The notes: generated by a model not told the origin, from the sequence alone. 64,000 bases of DNA from Tricholomella constricta (GCA_013368375.1 JAACJP010000006.1:496001-560000); one strand, 5' to 3'; shown: positions 34,464-44,831, numbered from the stretch's first letter. Numbers and translations: made by a program.

Positions 34464-37171
34464 ATACTCCCCCACTTGACTCCAGAAACAAATTTGCTAT
34501 TCTACCGGTGGACAATATGAATGACTCGGATAAGCCTATTACAGGAGTAGAGACAGGAAGTATTAATACACGCAGTACTACACCCTTATCTACAACTGAA
34601 CGGGGGCCTGACGAAAGTCAGCTTGGTGGCCAGGAGCCATGCTTAATTCCCAAACCAACAGAGTCGATTTCTCTTACAACCGGTCCGAAAGAGGGAGAAC
34701 AATATTTTATCAGAACCCTTAATCTCGAAAGGGAATTAAAGCTTTCAATAACTATCACAACTGTCGACACACATGCAACAACACAAACTCAAGCCCTTCT
34801 CGACTCTGGGGCGACGGGCATGTTTATTGACAGGAAGTATGTCCAACAGCAGGGCTGGGCAACACGTCCCCTTCATACTCCCATAAAAGTATACAACGTG
34901 GATGGGACACTGAACCAAAGTGGATCAATCACTGAAGAGATTACCTTGATGGTTAATCACAAGGGACACAAGGAACATGCAGTATTCGAAATCACCGAAT
35001 TGGGAAAGACCAATGTAATTATTGGACATACCTGGCTAAAAAAACATAATCCTGAGATAGACTGGCAAACAGGTGAGGTGAAGCTTACACGCTGCCCACA
35101 TGAATGCAATGTCTACATCAGACAAGCAAAAAAAGAAAGGAAACGAAAGGCCATTGCTAGCAAATGGAAATATAAACCTTCAGTTGAAGAGATAGAGGAT
35201 GAAGAGGCTCACCTCTACCGAGGAGGCATCATGACAGAGGACGAGGAAGCTATCTTGGAGGAGATCACTTTTGACAAAGACCTCGACGAGGTAGTGGAAG
35301 ATGTCTTTATTTGAACGGCAGAAAAGGATGAAAATGAAAAACATATATATACTACAGAAGAGTTGGAGAAACAAATACCCAGGCGGTACCGACGCTGGCT
35401 TAAAGTCTTCGAGAAAAGGGCATCACAACGAATGCCAGAACGGAAGAAGTGGGATCACGAAATTGAACTGAAGCCAGACTTCATACCAAAGAAGGCCCGA
35501 AACATTCCACTTTCACCAGTAGAACAGAAGGAGGTTGACGACTTCCTAAATGATCAACTGGAAAAAGGATATATACGTGAAAGCAAGTCTCCACAAACCA
35601 GTGCAGTGTTCTTTGTACCGAAGAAGGACGGAAAGAAACGAATGGTACAGGACTACCGGTATCTAAATACAGGAACAATTCGAAATAACTATCCATTACC
35701 TATGATATCTGACCTTATTGACAAAGCTGGAAAATCGAAATACTTTACTAAAATGGACTTACCATGGGGCTATAATAACGTACGTATTAAAGAAGGAGAC
35801 GAATGGAAGGCAGCCTTTACCACACACAGGGGGGCCTTCGAACCACTCGTTATGTATTTTGGACTTTGCAACTCGCCTGCTACCTTCCAAACTATGATGA
35901 ATAGTTTACTTAAAGATTTGATTGACAAAGGACACGTAGTAGTTTACATAGACGATATACTTATCTTTACGGACACAAAAGAGGAGAACGAGCGAATTAC
36001 GGAAGAAGTGTTGGAGATCCTGTTGACAAACGACTTATTCTTAAAACCAGAGAAGTGCTTCTTCAGTACTACTTCGGTAGAATTTCTTGGGTTGATTCTG
36101 GGAGGAGGAGAAGTAAAGATGGACACCACCAAAACCGACGCAATAACCTCATGGCCCATTCCGAAGTCTGTAAAAGATGTTAGGAAATTCTTGGGGTTTG
36201 CCAACTTCTATCGTCGATTTATTGAAGGGTTTTCCAAAATTGCAACTCCCCTAAATAATCTATTACGGAAAGAACAGAAGTGGGAATGGACAGAACAACA
36301 ACAAGGAGCTTTTGAGGAACTCAAAGCACGTTTCACGTCGAAACCGATCTTGGTAACGGCAGAACCCGATAAACCGCTGCGAGTGGAATCAGACGCTTCG
36401 GACTTTGCAACAGGAGCAATCTTATCTATGAAATGTGATGATGATAAATGGAGGCCATGTGCTTTTTACTCAAAATCACTCAGTGACGTGGAGCGTAATT
36501 ATGACGTGCATGACAAAGAAATGCTGGGCATCATTCGAGCGCTGGAAACTTGGCGACATCATCTCGAAGGAGCATTACATAAGGTTGAGATCTGGTCAGA
36601 TCACAGAAACCTTCAATACTTCATGACATCAAAGAAACTTAACCGACGACAGGCTCGATGGGCACTATATTTATCCAGATTTGATTTTGAATTATTGCAC
36701 AAACCAGGCAGCTCTATGGGGAAAGCAGATGCCCTGTCCAGGAGGCCAGATCATAGAGAGGGAGTGGAAAGTGACAACATGGAGGTGACACTGCTGAAAC
36801 CCGAATTCTTTGCGATCAAAGCACTGCAACAAGGCCATGTGTTAATCGATGGAGCAGAAGAAGACTTGTTGACACGTGTTCGAAAGTCAAAGGAGCTGGA
36901 CGAATCAGTAGTGAAAGCAGTGGAAGAGATGAAACGATCACCAACAAAGCGATTGAGATCAGAAGAATGGACCGAAGAACAAGGACTCATTTTATTTAGA
37001 GGCAAGGTCTATGTACCAAAGGATGTCCAACTACGACGAGAAATTGTCAAACTCCATCATGATACACCAGTGGCAGGACACCCGGGTCGTTTTAGAACTC
37101 TGGAACTGGTTTCTAGAAATTACTGGTGGCCAGGAATGACCAAGTTCATTTTCGCCTATGTGGATGGATGT
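34445..37171 (+). pseudogene. Gypsy-1 pol, first part: protease, RT, RNase H, start of integrase
   Basis: The protease motif ALLDSGATGMFID lies near 34797. After an acidic stretch a single TGA (35312-35314) interrupts the frame, which then continues in the same register (TAEKDENEKHIYTTEELEKQ). Reverse transcriptase follows: RMVQDYRYLNTGTIRNNYP, FTKMDLPWGYNNVRIKEGDE, CNSPATFQTMMN and the active site YIDDILIF. RNase H has ESDASDFATGAIL and DHRNLQYFMT. The integrase zinc site begins HHDTPVAGHPGRFRTLEL and is cut by Gypsy-2 inside GCDKC. The TGA could come from CGA by C-to-T change; the related Gypsy-2 pol has no stop here. Confidence 0.92.
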
Positions 37172-37668
37172 TGTTAGGGCGACCTCAGCGCAGAGCTTAG
37201 TCGTGCTGGCAGAGGGGAATCCAATGTTATATTATGTACGATTAGAGAGAACGTAAGTAGACCTACCTGGCAGAGGGGAATCCAATGAGAATAGAGTAAA
37301 GGATTCCCCCATGTCAGGAGGATGACTATATACGAGTAACTACTTGAGGGCCGGCTCTCTGGGGTGTATGGTACGTAAATGATAACGGATGGGCAGCGGC
37401 GCGTGTATGTACACGTTCCCGACGCTGTCCGATCCTCGTGGCTCAGGGTACAGGCGCACGAGGTCGGGTGACCGACGTCGGGATGTCGGGAATCGGGATC
37501 GGGCGCGCGCTGGAAGGGGAAGTAACGACAGGAAGTTATAAGTATGTACACCGATGCTTGGGGCGGAGCGTCGGGGTCGGGATCGCGATCATCTGGGGAG
37601 CGGTCGGTCACGTGCTCGTCCGAGGAATCGGATGGTCACGTGATCACCAAACAGGTGTTCCCCTAACA
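37172..37668 (-). repeat. Gypsy-2 3' LTR
   Basis: 497 bp, identical by eye to 43048-43544. CTGGCAGAGGGGAATCCAAT is present twice within the LTR. Confidence 0.95.
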
Positions 37669-37682
37669 TCACCCCCCCTTTT
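37669..37682 (-). promoter_or_regulatory. Gypsy-2 polypurine tract, containing the pol stop codon
   Basis: Minus strand AAAAGGGGGGGTGA directly abuts the 3' LTR. The last codons of pol (KGG and TGA) are read from these same bases. Confidence 0.8.
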
Positions 37683-40600
37683 GAATCGCAACGACTCGGT
37701 GCGGGGTGACGGTGGCGAAGATGGCGGGGGATAGAGTGAAGATGCCACGAATGTGGCGTGGGGCGTCGGGGTTGTCACGGTGGAACTTTCGTACCAGATC
37801 AGGGGCGGCGACATTTTCGCGAGGTTCCCAAGAAGCTTCTTCGTAACCATAGCCCTTCCACAGGACCTTGTACTGTAGTTTTTTGCGGAAGGTTCGGCTA
37901 TCGAGGATCTTTTCAACTTCGTAATGGGGTTCGTCGTCGATTATGTCGGGGGGCGGAGGGGGATCGGATCGACGACCTTCGATCGGATCAGCAATGGCGG
38001 GGATGAGCTTCACGACGTGGAAGACTGGGTGGATGCGCTTCATGGACTGAGGCAGCAGGAGGCGGTATGCCAGCGGGCCGACTCGCCTTTGCACGACGAA
38101 AGGGCCAAGGTAGCGATGCGACAACTTCTTAGACGGTCGGGTCGTAGAAATGTCGGTCGCGTCCAAGTATACCTTGTCGCCAGGCTGGTAGTCGGGCGTT
38201 GGGGCGTGCCGCTGGTTGTAATACCGCTCCATGTCGTCTTTGGCCTTTGAAAGCGCTGCCTTGGCTTCCTCCTGTGCTTCCTTCATGCGCTCCACGAACT
38301 CGTCTGCTGACTCGTTCTTGGAAGCGCCCCGACGCGGCTCAAAGCCCATGCGCGGATGCCGACCAGTGTCAAGCAGGAAGGGGGTCTGCTGCGTCGCCGA
38401 ATGTACATGGTTGTTGTAACTGAATTCGGCGTCGGGCAGGAGGTCCTCCCAGTCGTTCTGGCGCTCATTGCAGAAGACTCGCAAGAACTGTTCCAGTTCC
38501 TGGTTGACACGCTCTGTCTGTCCGTCGGTCTGTGGGTGGTACGCCGTCGAGGCCGACAGCTTGATACCCAGGAGTCTGTACAGTTCGCGCGTGAACTCGG
38601 CGACGAACTGTGGACCTCGATCGGAGACGAATGCGTCGGGGAGACCGTGCAGCTTCCAGACGTGGCGACGGTAGAGGTTCGCAGCTCCCAGGGCCGAACA
38701 AGTCGTGTGCGACGCGATGAAGTGCGCGCGCTTTCCAACTGAATCCACGACATTCATGATCGCGTCGTGGCCGTTGGACTCTGGAAGTTCGGTGATGAAG
38801 TCGACCGATACGACATTCCATCGGCCTTCGGGGATGGGAAGCGGCTGCAGCTGTCCGACGGGGAGTTGGCGGCGAGGTTTCGTGCGCAGACACATGTCAC
38901 AGGTGCTGGTGTACGAACCGATGAAGCGCGACATCTGGGGCCACCAGTAGTTGCGCGACACCAGTTCGAGCGTCTTCCAGCGACCGGGGTGACCGGCGAC
39001 CTTGGAGTCGTGGTGCTGCTCCACAATGCGTCGGCGAAGGTCTGGGACGTTCGGGACATAGATCCGTCCACGGAACGTGAGCAAACCGCCTTCCTCTCCC
39101 CACTCGCCAAAGCGAAGGGAGCGGCCGGCGATCTTGGATGCTTTGACCAGTTGCGCCGCTTTCGCGACCGCATCCTCCTGAGCCCCATCGCGATTGCCCT
39201 TGCGGATCGCTTTCAGCACATCATCCTCCTCTCCGACCAGTGCAAGGCCTTCAGTTGCACGAACGGCGAAGAATTCTGGTTTGAGCAGCACGATGTTGGC
39301 GTTGTCGGCGCTTCCGTCGCCATGGTCGGGGCGACGCGATAACGCGTCGGGTTTGCCCATGCTACGGCCAGGACGGTGGTGGAGGGCGAAGTCGAAGTTA
39401 GCGAGGTAAAGCGACCATCGGGCTTGACGCCGATTGAGTTTCTTCGCGGTGAGGAAGTACTCGAGGTTCTTGTGGTCGGTCCAGATCTCCACCTTGTGCT
39501 TTGCGCCTTCTACGAAGTGTCGCCATTCCTCCAGAGACCGGATGATCGCCAGCATCTCTTTGTCATGGATCTCGTAGTTCCGCTCGACGGCGTTCAAGCT
39601 TTTCGAGTAGAACGCGACCGGGTGCCACTTGCCATCGGACGGCGACTCTTGCGACAGGACTGCGCCCGTTGCGAAGTCGGACGAGTCGGCTTCGATGCGG
39701 TACGGTCGATCGTCGTCGGGGAACATGAGGACTGGCCCCGATGTGATCGCAGACTTCAGAAGGGCAAAGGCCGACTGCTCCGACTCTCCCCATCGCCAGG
39801 CGACGTCCTTGCCTGTCAGATCGAACAGGGGTCGGGCGTGGTGCGAGAAGTCCTGGATGAACCGTCGGTAGAAATTGGTGAAGCCTAGGAACGCTTGCAC
39901 CTCCTTCTTGTTCTTCGGCGCCGGCCATTCCAACACTCCAGCGACTTTAACCGGATCCATTTCCGCTTGCCCTTGCGAGATGATCAGCCCGAGATACTCG
40001 ATCTTAGTCTGCTCAAATTCGCATTTCTCGGGCTTTAAGAACAGCTGATGTTCGCGGAGTCGGTCCAGTACCAGTCGCGTGACCCGATGGTGTTCCTCTA
40101 GCGTCTTTGTATAAATCAAGATGTCATCGAGGTACACGCAAACAACACCTTCAGCGATCAGATCGCGGAAGATATCATTCATCATGGTCTGAAATGTGGC
40201 GGGGCTGTTCGTGAGGCCGAAGAACATGACGAGCGGCTCGAAGAGGCCGCGATTCGTCCGAAACGCTGCCTTCCACTCGTCGCCTTCCTTGATCCGCACG
40301 TTGTTGTACCCCCATCGGACGTCCAACTTGGTGAAGTACCGCGCGCCGCGAAGGTTATTCACCAGTTCGCTAATGAGGGGCAGCGGGTATCGGTTCTTCA
40401 CCGTGAGCGCATTGAGCGTCCGATAGTCCTGAACCAGTCGGAGCGACCCGTCCTTCTTCTTGATGAAGAAGACCGGCGACGCCATGGGCGACTTGGACGG
40501 TCGGATGCGACCTGTCTCGAGGTTCTCCTTGAGGAACGCGTCGAGTTCGACCTGTTCTGCCGGTGAGAGCGGGTAGACCTTCGTGCCCGTCGGCGACGCG

Positions 40601-41703
40601 CCCGGCTCCAGTTCGATGGCATGGTCCCATTGCTTGCGCTCTGGAAGCTCATCGAATGCGACTTTGGAGAAGACATCTTCAAAGTCGTGGAGGTGGGTCG
40701 GTACTGCGTCGCGGAAAGTTCTGGGCACGGAGTTAGCAGCGTGCGCTTCCGCAAGTCGCTGCGATGTCGTTTGGCTGGCCCGAATATGTTCGGCGGTCGG
40801 AGTCGGATGGATCGCGGTCGCGAAGATGCGATCGCCACTCAGGAAGGTTTCCACCAGGAAGTCGTCAGACTCTGGGTCAGGTTCCTCCAGGACCGGGGTG
40901 TAGGGGAGGAACTCCTCCTCATCAGAGTCGTCCTCAACATACGGGTTGGTCGGGGCTCGCAGGTCGGGCTCAGTCATCGGTATACCGTCGGCTCGACAGG
41001 CGCGGATCGCTGCGCGCACTTTGGTGCGTGCGCGCCGATCGGCTTTGACCTCGTCCTTGCAGGTGCCGCACTGCGTCGGACAGCGACTCATCTTCACCTC
41101 CTTGGTCTCCCAGTCGATCTCGGGGTTATGGTTTTTAAGCCAGTTGAACCCGAGGATCATGTCTTGCTTGCCTAACTGGGTGACCCCGAAGACGGCTCGT
41201 TCGGTATGACCGTTGTATCGCAAGACAGCTTCTACGATGCAAGAGACCGAACCGCCTTCGTTGAGAGTGCCGTCCACATTGTAAACCGGGGATGGCCGAC
41301 TAAGCACCTTGGTTGTGAGCTTGTGTTTCTCGACGAAAGCAACATTGAGAAAACTGCCAGTCGCTCCGCTGTCCACTAGGGCAGTGACGGCATGCGACTC
41401 CTGGGTGTCGGTGGTCTCCAGTTCGACGTTGAGCCACAGGGATCTGGGGCAGGGGGAGGCAGCGGCGATGAAGCGACTAGGGAGTCGCTTTTCCCAGCGG
41501 GGTAGGCCACGACGCGACGGGGCGATCGGCTTTGCGACTGCGATTGGTGTCGTCGGGTCGGAGGGGTTTTGTACGTCTTTGTCGGTCGGTTCACTCGTCG
41601 GAATAGCAGCAATATTAGGTGTATTGGCGTATTCTATGGATAAAGGAGCGAACCGATTACGACTAGACAACGGGGGCGTACGTTCCACCCGTTGTGTAAT
41701 TAA
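37669..41703 (-). CDS. Gypsy-2 Pol with chromodomain
   Basis: About 1,345 codons, entered by minus-one frameshift from gag (first pol codon TTA at 41703-41701); the frame has no ATG near its start. Protease: LVDSGATGSFLNVAF. RT: RLVQDYRTLNALTVKNRYP, FTKLDVRWGYNNVRIKEGDE, TNSPATFQTMMN, YLDDILIYT. RNase H: EADSSDFATGAVL, DHKNLEYFLT. Integrase: zinc site (HHDSKVAGHPGRWKTLEL, CDMCLRTK), then VDFITELPE, SDRGPQFVAEF and QTDGQTERVNQELEQFLR. The C-terminus is a chromodomain (YEVEKILDSRTFRKKLQYKV, then WKGYGYEEASWEP). In chromoviruses this domain binds modified histone tails and guides integration. No internal stop is present, so the copy may be functional. Confidence 0.95.
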   Translation of the reverse strand, partial: LITQRVERTPPLSSRNRFAPLSIEYANTPNIAAIPTSEPTDKDVQNPSDPTTPIAVAKPIAPSRRGLPRWEKRLPSRFIAAASPCPRSLWLNVELETTDTQESHAVTALVDSGATGSFLNVAFVEKHKLTTKVLSRPSPVYNVDGTLNEGGSVSCIVEAVLRYNGHTERAVFGVTQLGKQDMILGFNWLKNHNPEIDWETKEVKMSRCPTQCGTCKDEVKADRRARTKVRAAIRACRADGIPMTEPDLRAPTNPYVEDDSDEEEFLPYTPVLEEPDPESDDFLVETFLSGDRIFATAIHPTPTAEHIRASQTTSQRLAEAHAANSVPRTFRDAVPTHLHDFEDVFSKVAFDELPERKQWDHAIELEPGASPTGTKVYPLSPAEQVELDAFLKENLETGRIRPSKSPMASPVFFIKKKDGSLRLVQDYRTLNALTVKNRYPLPLISELVNNLRGARYFTKLDVRWGYNNVRIKEGDEWKAAFRTNRGLFEPLVMFFGLTNSPATFQTMMNDIFRDLIAEGVVCVYLDDILIYTKTLEEHHRVTRLVLDRLREHQLFLKPEKCEFEQTKIEYLGLIISQGQAEMDPVKVAGVLEWPAPKNKKEVQAFLGFTNFYRRFIQDFSHHARPLFDLTGKDVAWRWGESEQSAFALLKSAITSGPVLMFPDDDRPYRIEADSSDFATGAVLSQESPSDGKWHPVAFYSKSLNAVERNYEIHDKEMLAIIRSLEEWRHFVEGAKHKVEIWTDHKNLEYFLTAKKLNRRQARWSLYLANFDFALHHRPGRSMGKPDALSRRPDHGDGSADNANIVLLKPEFFAVRATEGLALVGEEDDVLKAIRKGNRDGAQEDAVAKAAQLVKASKIAGRSLRFGEWGEEGGLLTFRGRIYVPNVPDLRRRIVEQHHDSKVAGHPGRWKTLELVSRNYWWPQMSRFIGSYTSTCDMCLRTKPRRQLPVGQLQPLPIPEGRWNVVSVDFITELPESNGHDAIMNVVDSVGKRAHFIASHTTCSALGAANLYRRHVWKLHGLPDAFVSDRGPQFVAEFTRELYRLLGIKLSASTAYHPQTDGQTERVNQELEQFLRVFCNERQNDWEDLLPDAEFSYNNHVHSATQQTPFLLDTGRHPRMGFEPRRGASKNESADEFVERMKEAQEEAKAALSKAKDDMERYYNQRHAPTPDYQPGDKVYLDATDISTTRPSKKLSHRYLGPFVVQRRVGPLAYRLLLPQSMKRIHPVFHVVKLIPAIADPIEGRRSDPPPPPDIIDDEPHYEVEKILDSRTFRKKLQYKVLWKGYGYEEASWEPRENVAAPDLVRKFHRDNPDAPRHIRGIFTLSPAIFATVTPHRVVAIQKGG

Positions 41704-42920
41704 AAACCCTCCTCGGCGTCGGAGGCGGTCGCGTCGGCCGACGATGGAGTCGGGTCGGCGGGGACTGCGTCCTTGCGAGCTAGACGTTCCATGATAAGCG
41801 CCTCCAGCTCATCATCGAGCATGTGGCGCACGTCCCAGCGCAAAGGGCAGTCACGAGAGTAGTGACCCTTTTTCTTGCACCGAAAACAGTGGTCGTCGGC
41901 AGGCGCGACTCGATCGCGCATCCGATCTACGTCCATTGGGATGCCCTGGGGGATCGGCCTGGGGGCTGGTGCGGCCGGAGCGCGGGGGGCGGGGGGAGCG
42001 GGAGCGGGAGCGGGAGCGGGAGCGGGGGCAGTAGCGAACGCCCATCGTGCAGCTGCGGTGGTGGGCGGGCGGCTGTCGGGCGCCTTTGTCGGGACCATCC
42101 GACGGTGGAAGTCGTCCTCCGACCTCATGATGAAGTCTTGAGAACGAGCGATCCTCAGCCACTCCTCAATCTTCTCATCGTGCGGGCGACCCGTGGTGAT
42201 GCTTCCGAGTCGCCTCGAGAGCTTCGGGTCCATTCCCCGACGGAATTTGAGGACCAGGTGACGCCCATCTGGGTAGCCCGCCTTGACCCACAGGGATCGG
42301 AACGAGTCGATGTACTCGTCGATCGATCGACCGTTCTGGAAGTACGCCGTCGACTCCAGGATGAGCGCGGCATCGGCGACCTCGTCGAAGAGGAAGAACT
42401 CGCCACGGAAGGTGTCTTCGAAGTCCTTCCAGGCGGGAAAGACGTCCTTGGCGGTTCCGAACTGGAACACCCGACTGACGAAGTCGGCGGCTCGCCCGTG
42501 CTGCATGTACGACAGCACCCATACTATTCGGGCGTGGTCGTCGGCGAAACTTCCCCCGCACAAGGAGAAGTAGAGCTTGCAGGCGTTCAAGAACGCGCGA
42601 CCGCCCGATCGGGCGCCGTCGTAAATGGGAGGGGGCGACGGTCGGAGGTGGTGCGATCCCGATCGCGGAGAGCCTGGCAGCGGGGTGGTCGTCTCAGGCG
42701 GCGGGGGGGTCGTGTCTGCTTCGGGAGCAGCGGGGGTGGGATTGGGGGGTGTCCCCGACATGAATTTTTCGAAAAGAGCGGAGAGGCGGTCCATAGAGGC
42801 CGAGTTGGAGGTATTGGAGGCAGAGAGAGCCGAAATTGTGGCTTCCATATTCGCCAACCGCTCCTCCGTCGTGAGGAAGGGAGAGAACGGTCGCTGCGAC
42901 ATGTCACCAAATTCGGACAT
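41700..42920 (-). CDS. Gypsy-2 Gag
   Basis: 406 residues starting MSEFGDMSQRPFSPF. A short helix-rich start (TTEERLANMEATISALSAS) and a Pro/Thr-rich stretch lead to the Gag core (YDGARSGGRAFLNACKLYFS, WVLSYMQHGRAADFVSRVFQ, FEDTFRGEFFLFDE). A run of alternating Ala-Pro (near 42010) and a CCHC knuckle CFRCKKKGHYSRDC follow. The stop (41702-41700) comes right after the slippery heptamer GGGTTTT. The long open frame on the opposite strand over these bases is a GC-rich shadow. Confidence 0.93.
   Translation of the reverse strand: MSEFGDMSQRPFSPFLTTEERLANMEATISALSASNTSNSASMDRLSALFEKFMSGTPPNPTPAAPEADTTPPPPETTTPLPGSPRSGSHHLRPSPPPIYDGARSGGRAFLNACKLYFSLCGGSFADDHARIVWVLSYMQHGRAADFVSRVFQFGTAKDVFPAWKDFEDTFRGEFFLFDEVADAALILESTAYFQNGRSIDEYIDSFRSLWVKAGYPDGRHLVLKFRRGMDPKLSRRLGSITTGRPHDEKIEEWLRIARSQDFIMRSEDDFHRRMVPTKAPDSRPPTTAAARWAFATAPAPAPAPAPAPPAPRAPAAPAPRPIPQGIPMDVDRMRDRVAPADDHCFRCKKKGHYSRDCPLRWDVRHMLDDELEALIMERLARKDAVPADPTPSSADATASDAEEGF
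41703..41709 (-). promoter_or_regulatory. Gypsy-2 gag-pol minus-one frameshift heptamer
   Basis: Minus strand GGGTTTT, read G GGT TTT, followed at once by the gag stop TAA. Slipping one base back gives TTA ATT ACA and the open pol frame. The same heptamer stands at the equivalent place in Gypsy-1. Confidence 0.75.
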
Positions 42921-43033
42921 CTCGAAACGGGACTGGACGGGCGATCGGGGCGAGCGCGCGTTGGACGGTCGCGTGTAGCAGACGCGTGTTTCGGCGCGGA
43001 AGCGGATCGGTCGGCTTCGTCGGGTTTCTAGAG

Positions 43034-43045
43034 TTACTCTATTCT
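43034..43045 (-). promoter_or_regulatory. Gypsy-2 primer-binding site (self-priming)
   Basis: Minus strand AGAATAGAGTAA, two bases inside the 5' LTR boundary. It is complementary to TTACTCTATTCT on the same strand inside the LTR (43175-43164). Confidence 0.72.
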
Positions 43046-43047
43046 GC

Positions 43048-43544
43048 TGTTAGGGCGACCTCAGCGCAGAGCTTAGTCGTGCTGGCAGAGGGGAATCCAA
43101 TGTTATATTATGTACGATTAGAGAGAACGTAAGTAGACCTACCTGGCAGAGGGGAATCCAATGAGAATAGAGTAAAGGATTCCCCCATGTCAGGAGGATG
43201 ACTATATACGAGTAACTACTTGAGGGCCGGCTCTCTGGGGTGTATGGTACGTAAATGATAACGGATGGGCAGCGGCGCGTGTATGTACACGTTCCCGACG
43301 CTGTCCGATCCTCGTGGCTCAGGGTACAGGCGCACGAGGTCGGGTGACCGACGTCGGGATGTCGGGAATCGGGATCGGGCGCGCGCTGGAAGGGGAAGTA
43401 ACGACAGGAAGTTATAAGTATGTACACCGATGCTTGGGGCGGAGCGTCGGGGTCGGGATCGCGATCATCTGGGGAGCGGTCGGTCACGTGCTCGTCCGAG
43501 GAATCGGATGGTCACGTGATCACCAAACAGGTGTTCCCCTAACA
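43048..43544 (-). repeat. Gypsy-2 5' LTR
   Basis: 497 bp. On the minus strand TATATA (43208-43203) stands 33 bases upstream of the self-primer at 43175-43164. Confidence 0.95.
43164..43175 (-). promoter_or_regulatory. Gypsy-2 self-primer at the predicted transcript 5' end
   Basis: TTACTCTATTCT on the minus strand, exactly complementary to the binding site at 43045-43034. Confidence 0.72.
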
Positions 43545-43549
43545 GATGT

Positions 43550-44798
43550 GACAAATGCCAACGTTTCAAACAGTTTCCCGCACCACCAGCCGGTAAATTA
43601 ATGCCAATCACCACACCAATGGAACCCTGGAAGGCAGTAGCAGCAGACTTCATCACGGGATTACCGCATGCGCAGGGATACGATGCAATCCTTGTAGTGG
43701 TTGATCGAGCAAAAAAGGGAATTCATGTCATCCCTTGTACATCGGAAACATCTACTACAGGGCTGGCTAAACTATATCGGGACCATGTCTGGAAGCTACA
43801 CGGCATGCCAGACGACATCATAGCAGACCGAGGACCCCAGTTCGCATCAGAAATGATGAAAGAACTAAATAAACTATTGGGAATACAAACTAAATTAACC
43901 ACCGCCTTTCATCCGCAAACAGATGGGCAAACAGAACGAACAAATCAGGAGATTGAACAGTATCTACGACTATTTGTGAACCACCGGCAAAATGATTGGC
44001 CTGAATGGCTGGCATTAGCCGAGTTCGCACATAATAATGCTATTCACTCGGCAACACAGGTGTCGCCATTTTATGCTACCTACGGACTTCATCCCCGGAT
44101 GGGATTTGAACCAAGAAGACAAAGCAGGAATGAGGCAGCAAATGAATTTGCTAGCCGAATGAAGAAAATACACGAGGAAGCCCAAGCGGCATTATGTAAA
44201 GCCAGAGAGGAAATGAAAAGATATGCAGATCAGCGAAGAGGAGATGTACCGGAATATTCAGTGGGACAAAAGGTCTGGCTTGAAACGGACAACTTGCAAC
44301 TCACGCGTCCATCGCGCAAGTTGACCGAAAAGAGAATTGGACCCTACGAGATCATCGAAATCATTTCGGAGAACGCAGTCAGGCTAAAATTGCCAGCAAC
44401 CCTGAAAATTCATCCTGTCATCAATGTTTCACGAATTCGCCCTTATTCAGAACCGGAAATTCCCGGACAAACATCTGAACCACCACCCCCAGTAGAGATT
44501 GAAGGACAGCTAGAATATGAAGTCGAGCAGATCCTTGATTCTCGACTCTTCAGAAACCAATTCCAATACCTAGTGAAGTGGAAAGGCTATACCGCTGAAC
44601 AGCAACACCTGGGAACCAGCTAGAAATGTCGAAAATGCCAAGGATGCTGTAAATGAATTCCATCGTCTAAATCCATCTGCCCCTCGAAGAATTCAAGTTA
44701 CATCACACGAGGACTTCCTTAAATTGTTCCGCCCATATGAAAATCACACACACACGCCACAGGGTCTCAAATCTCGGATAAATATCACAGAACCCTAA
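43550..44798 (+). pseudogene. Gypsy-1 pol, second part: integrase core and frameshifted chromodomain
   Basis: This continues the first pol part in frame once Gypsy-2 and one GATGT are removed (GCDKCQRFKQFPAPP). Integrase core: VAADFITGLPHAQGYDAIL, HGMPDDIIADRGPQFASEMM and QTDGQTERTNQEIEQYLR, followed by a GPY/F-type end (KRIGPYEIIEIISENAVRLK). The chromodomain starts YEVEQILDSRLFRNQFQYLV and WKGYTAE. Near 44603 one extra base sends the frame to an early stop (44623). Reading from 44604 in the next frame restores NTWEPARNVENAKDAVNEFH and runs to a stop at 44796-44798. The chromodomain is therefore broken by a one-base shift. Confidence 0.9.
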
Positions 44799-44831
44799 GT
44801 CCATACCCATCATTACCCTACTCTCAAAAAC

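Larger units (their letters stand above)
37172..43544 (-). mobile_element. Gypsy-2: complete, apparently intact Ty3/gypsy chromovirus
   Basis: 6,373 bp with 497 bp LTRs (37172-37668, 43048-43544) that look identical, starting TGTTAGGG and ending CCCTAACA. The target duplication GATGT is at 37167-37171 and 43545-43549. Coding sense is minus: 5' LTR at right, self-primed binding site, gag (42920-41700), a slippery heptamer, pol (41703-37669) with chromodomain, a polypurine tract merged with the pol stop, and the 3' LTR at left. Both frames are open. It sits in the integrase zinc finger of Gypsy-1 and is the youngest layer of the nest. Confidence 0.95.

Noticed and set aside
37174..37611. 145-codon frame repeated identically at 43050-43487
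   Set aside because: It lies within the Gypsy-2 LTRs; the identity reflects the LTR pair, not a conserved gene.
41823..43031. 402-codon open frame on the plus strand
   Set aside because: It is the antisense of Gypsy-2 gag, open because of high GC; low-complexity Arg/Gly-rich product and no domain.
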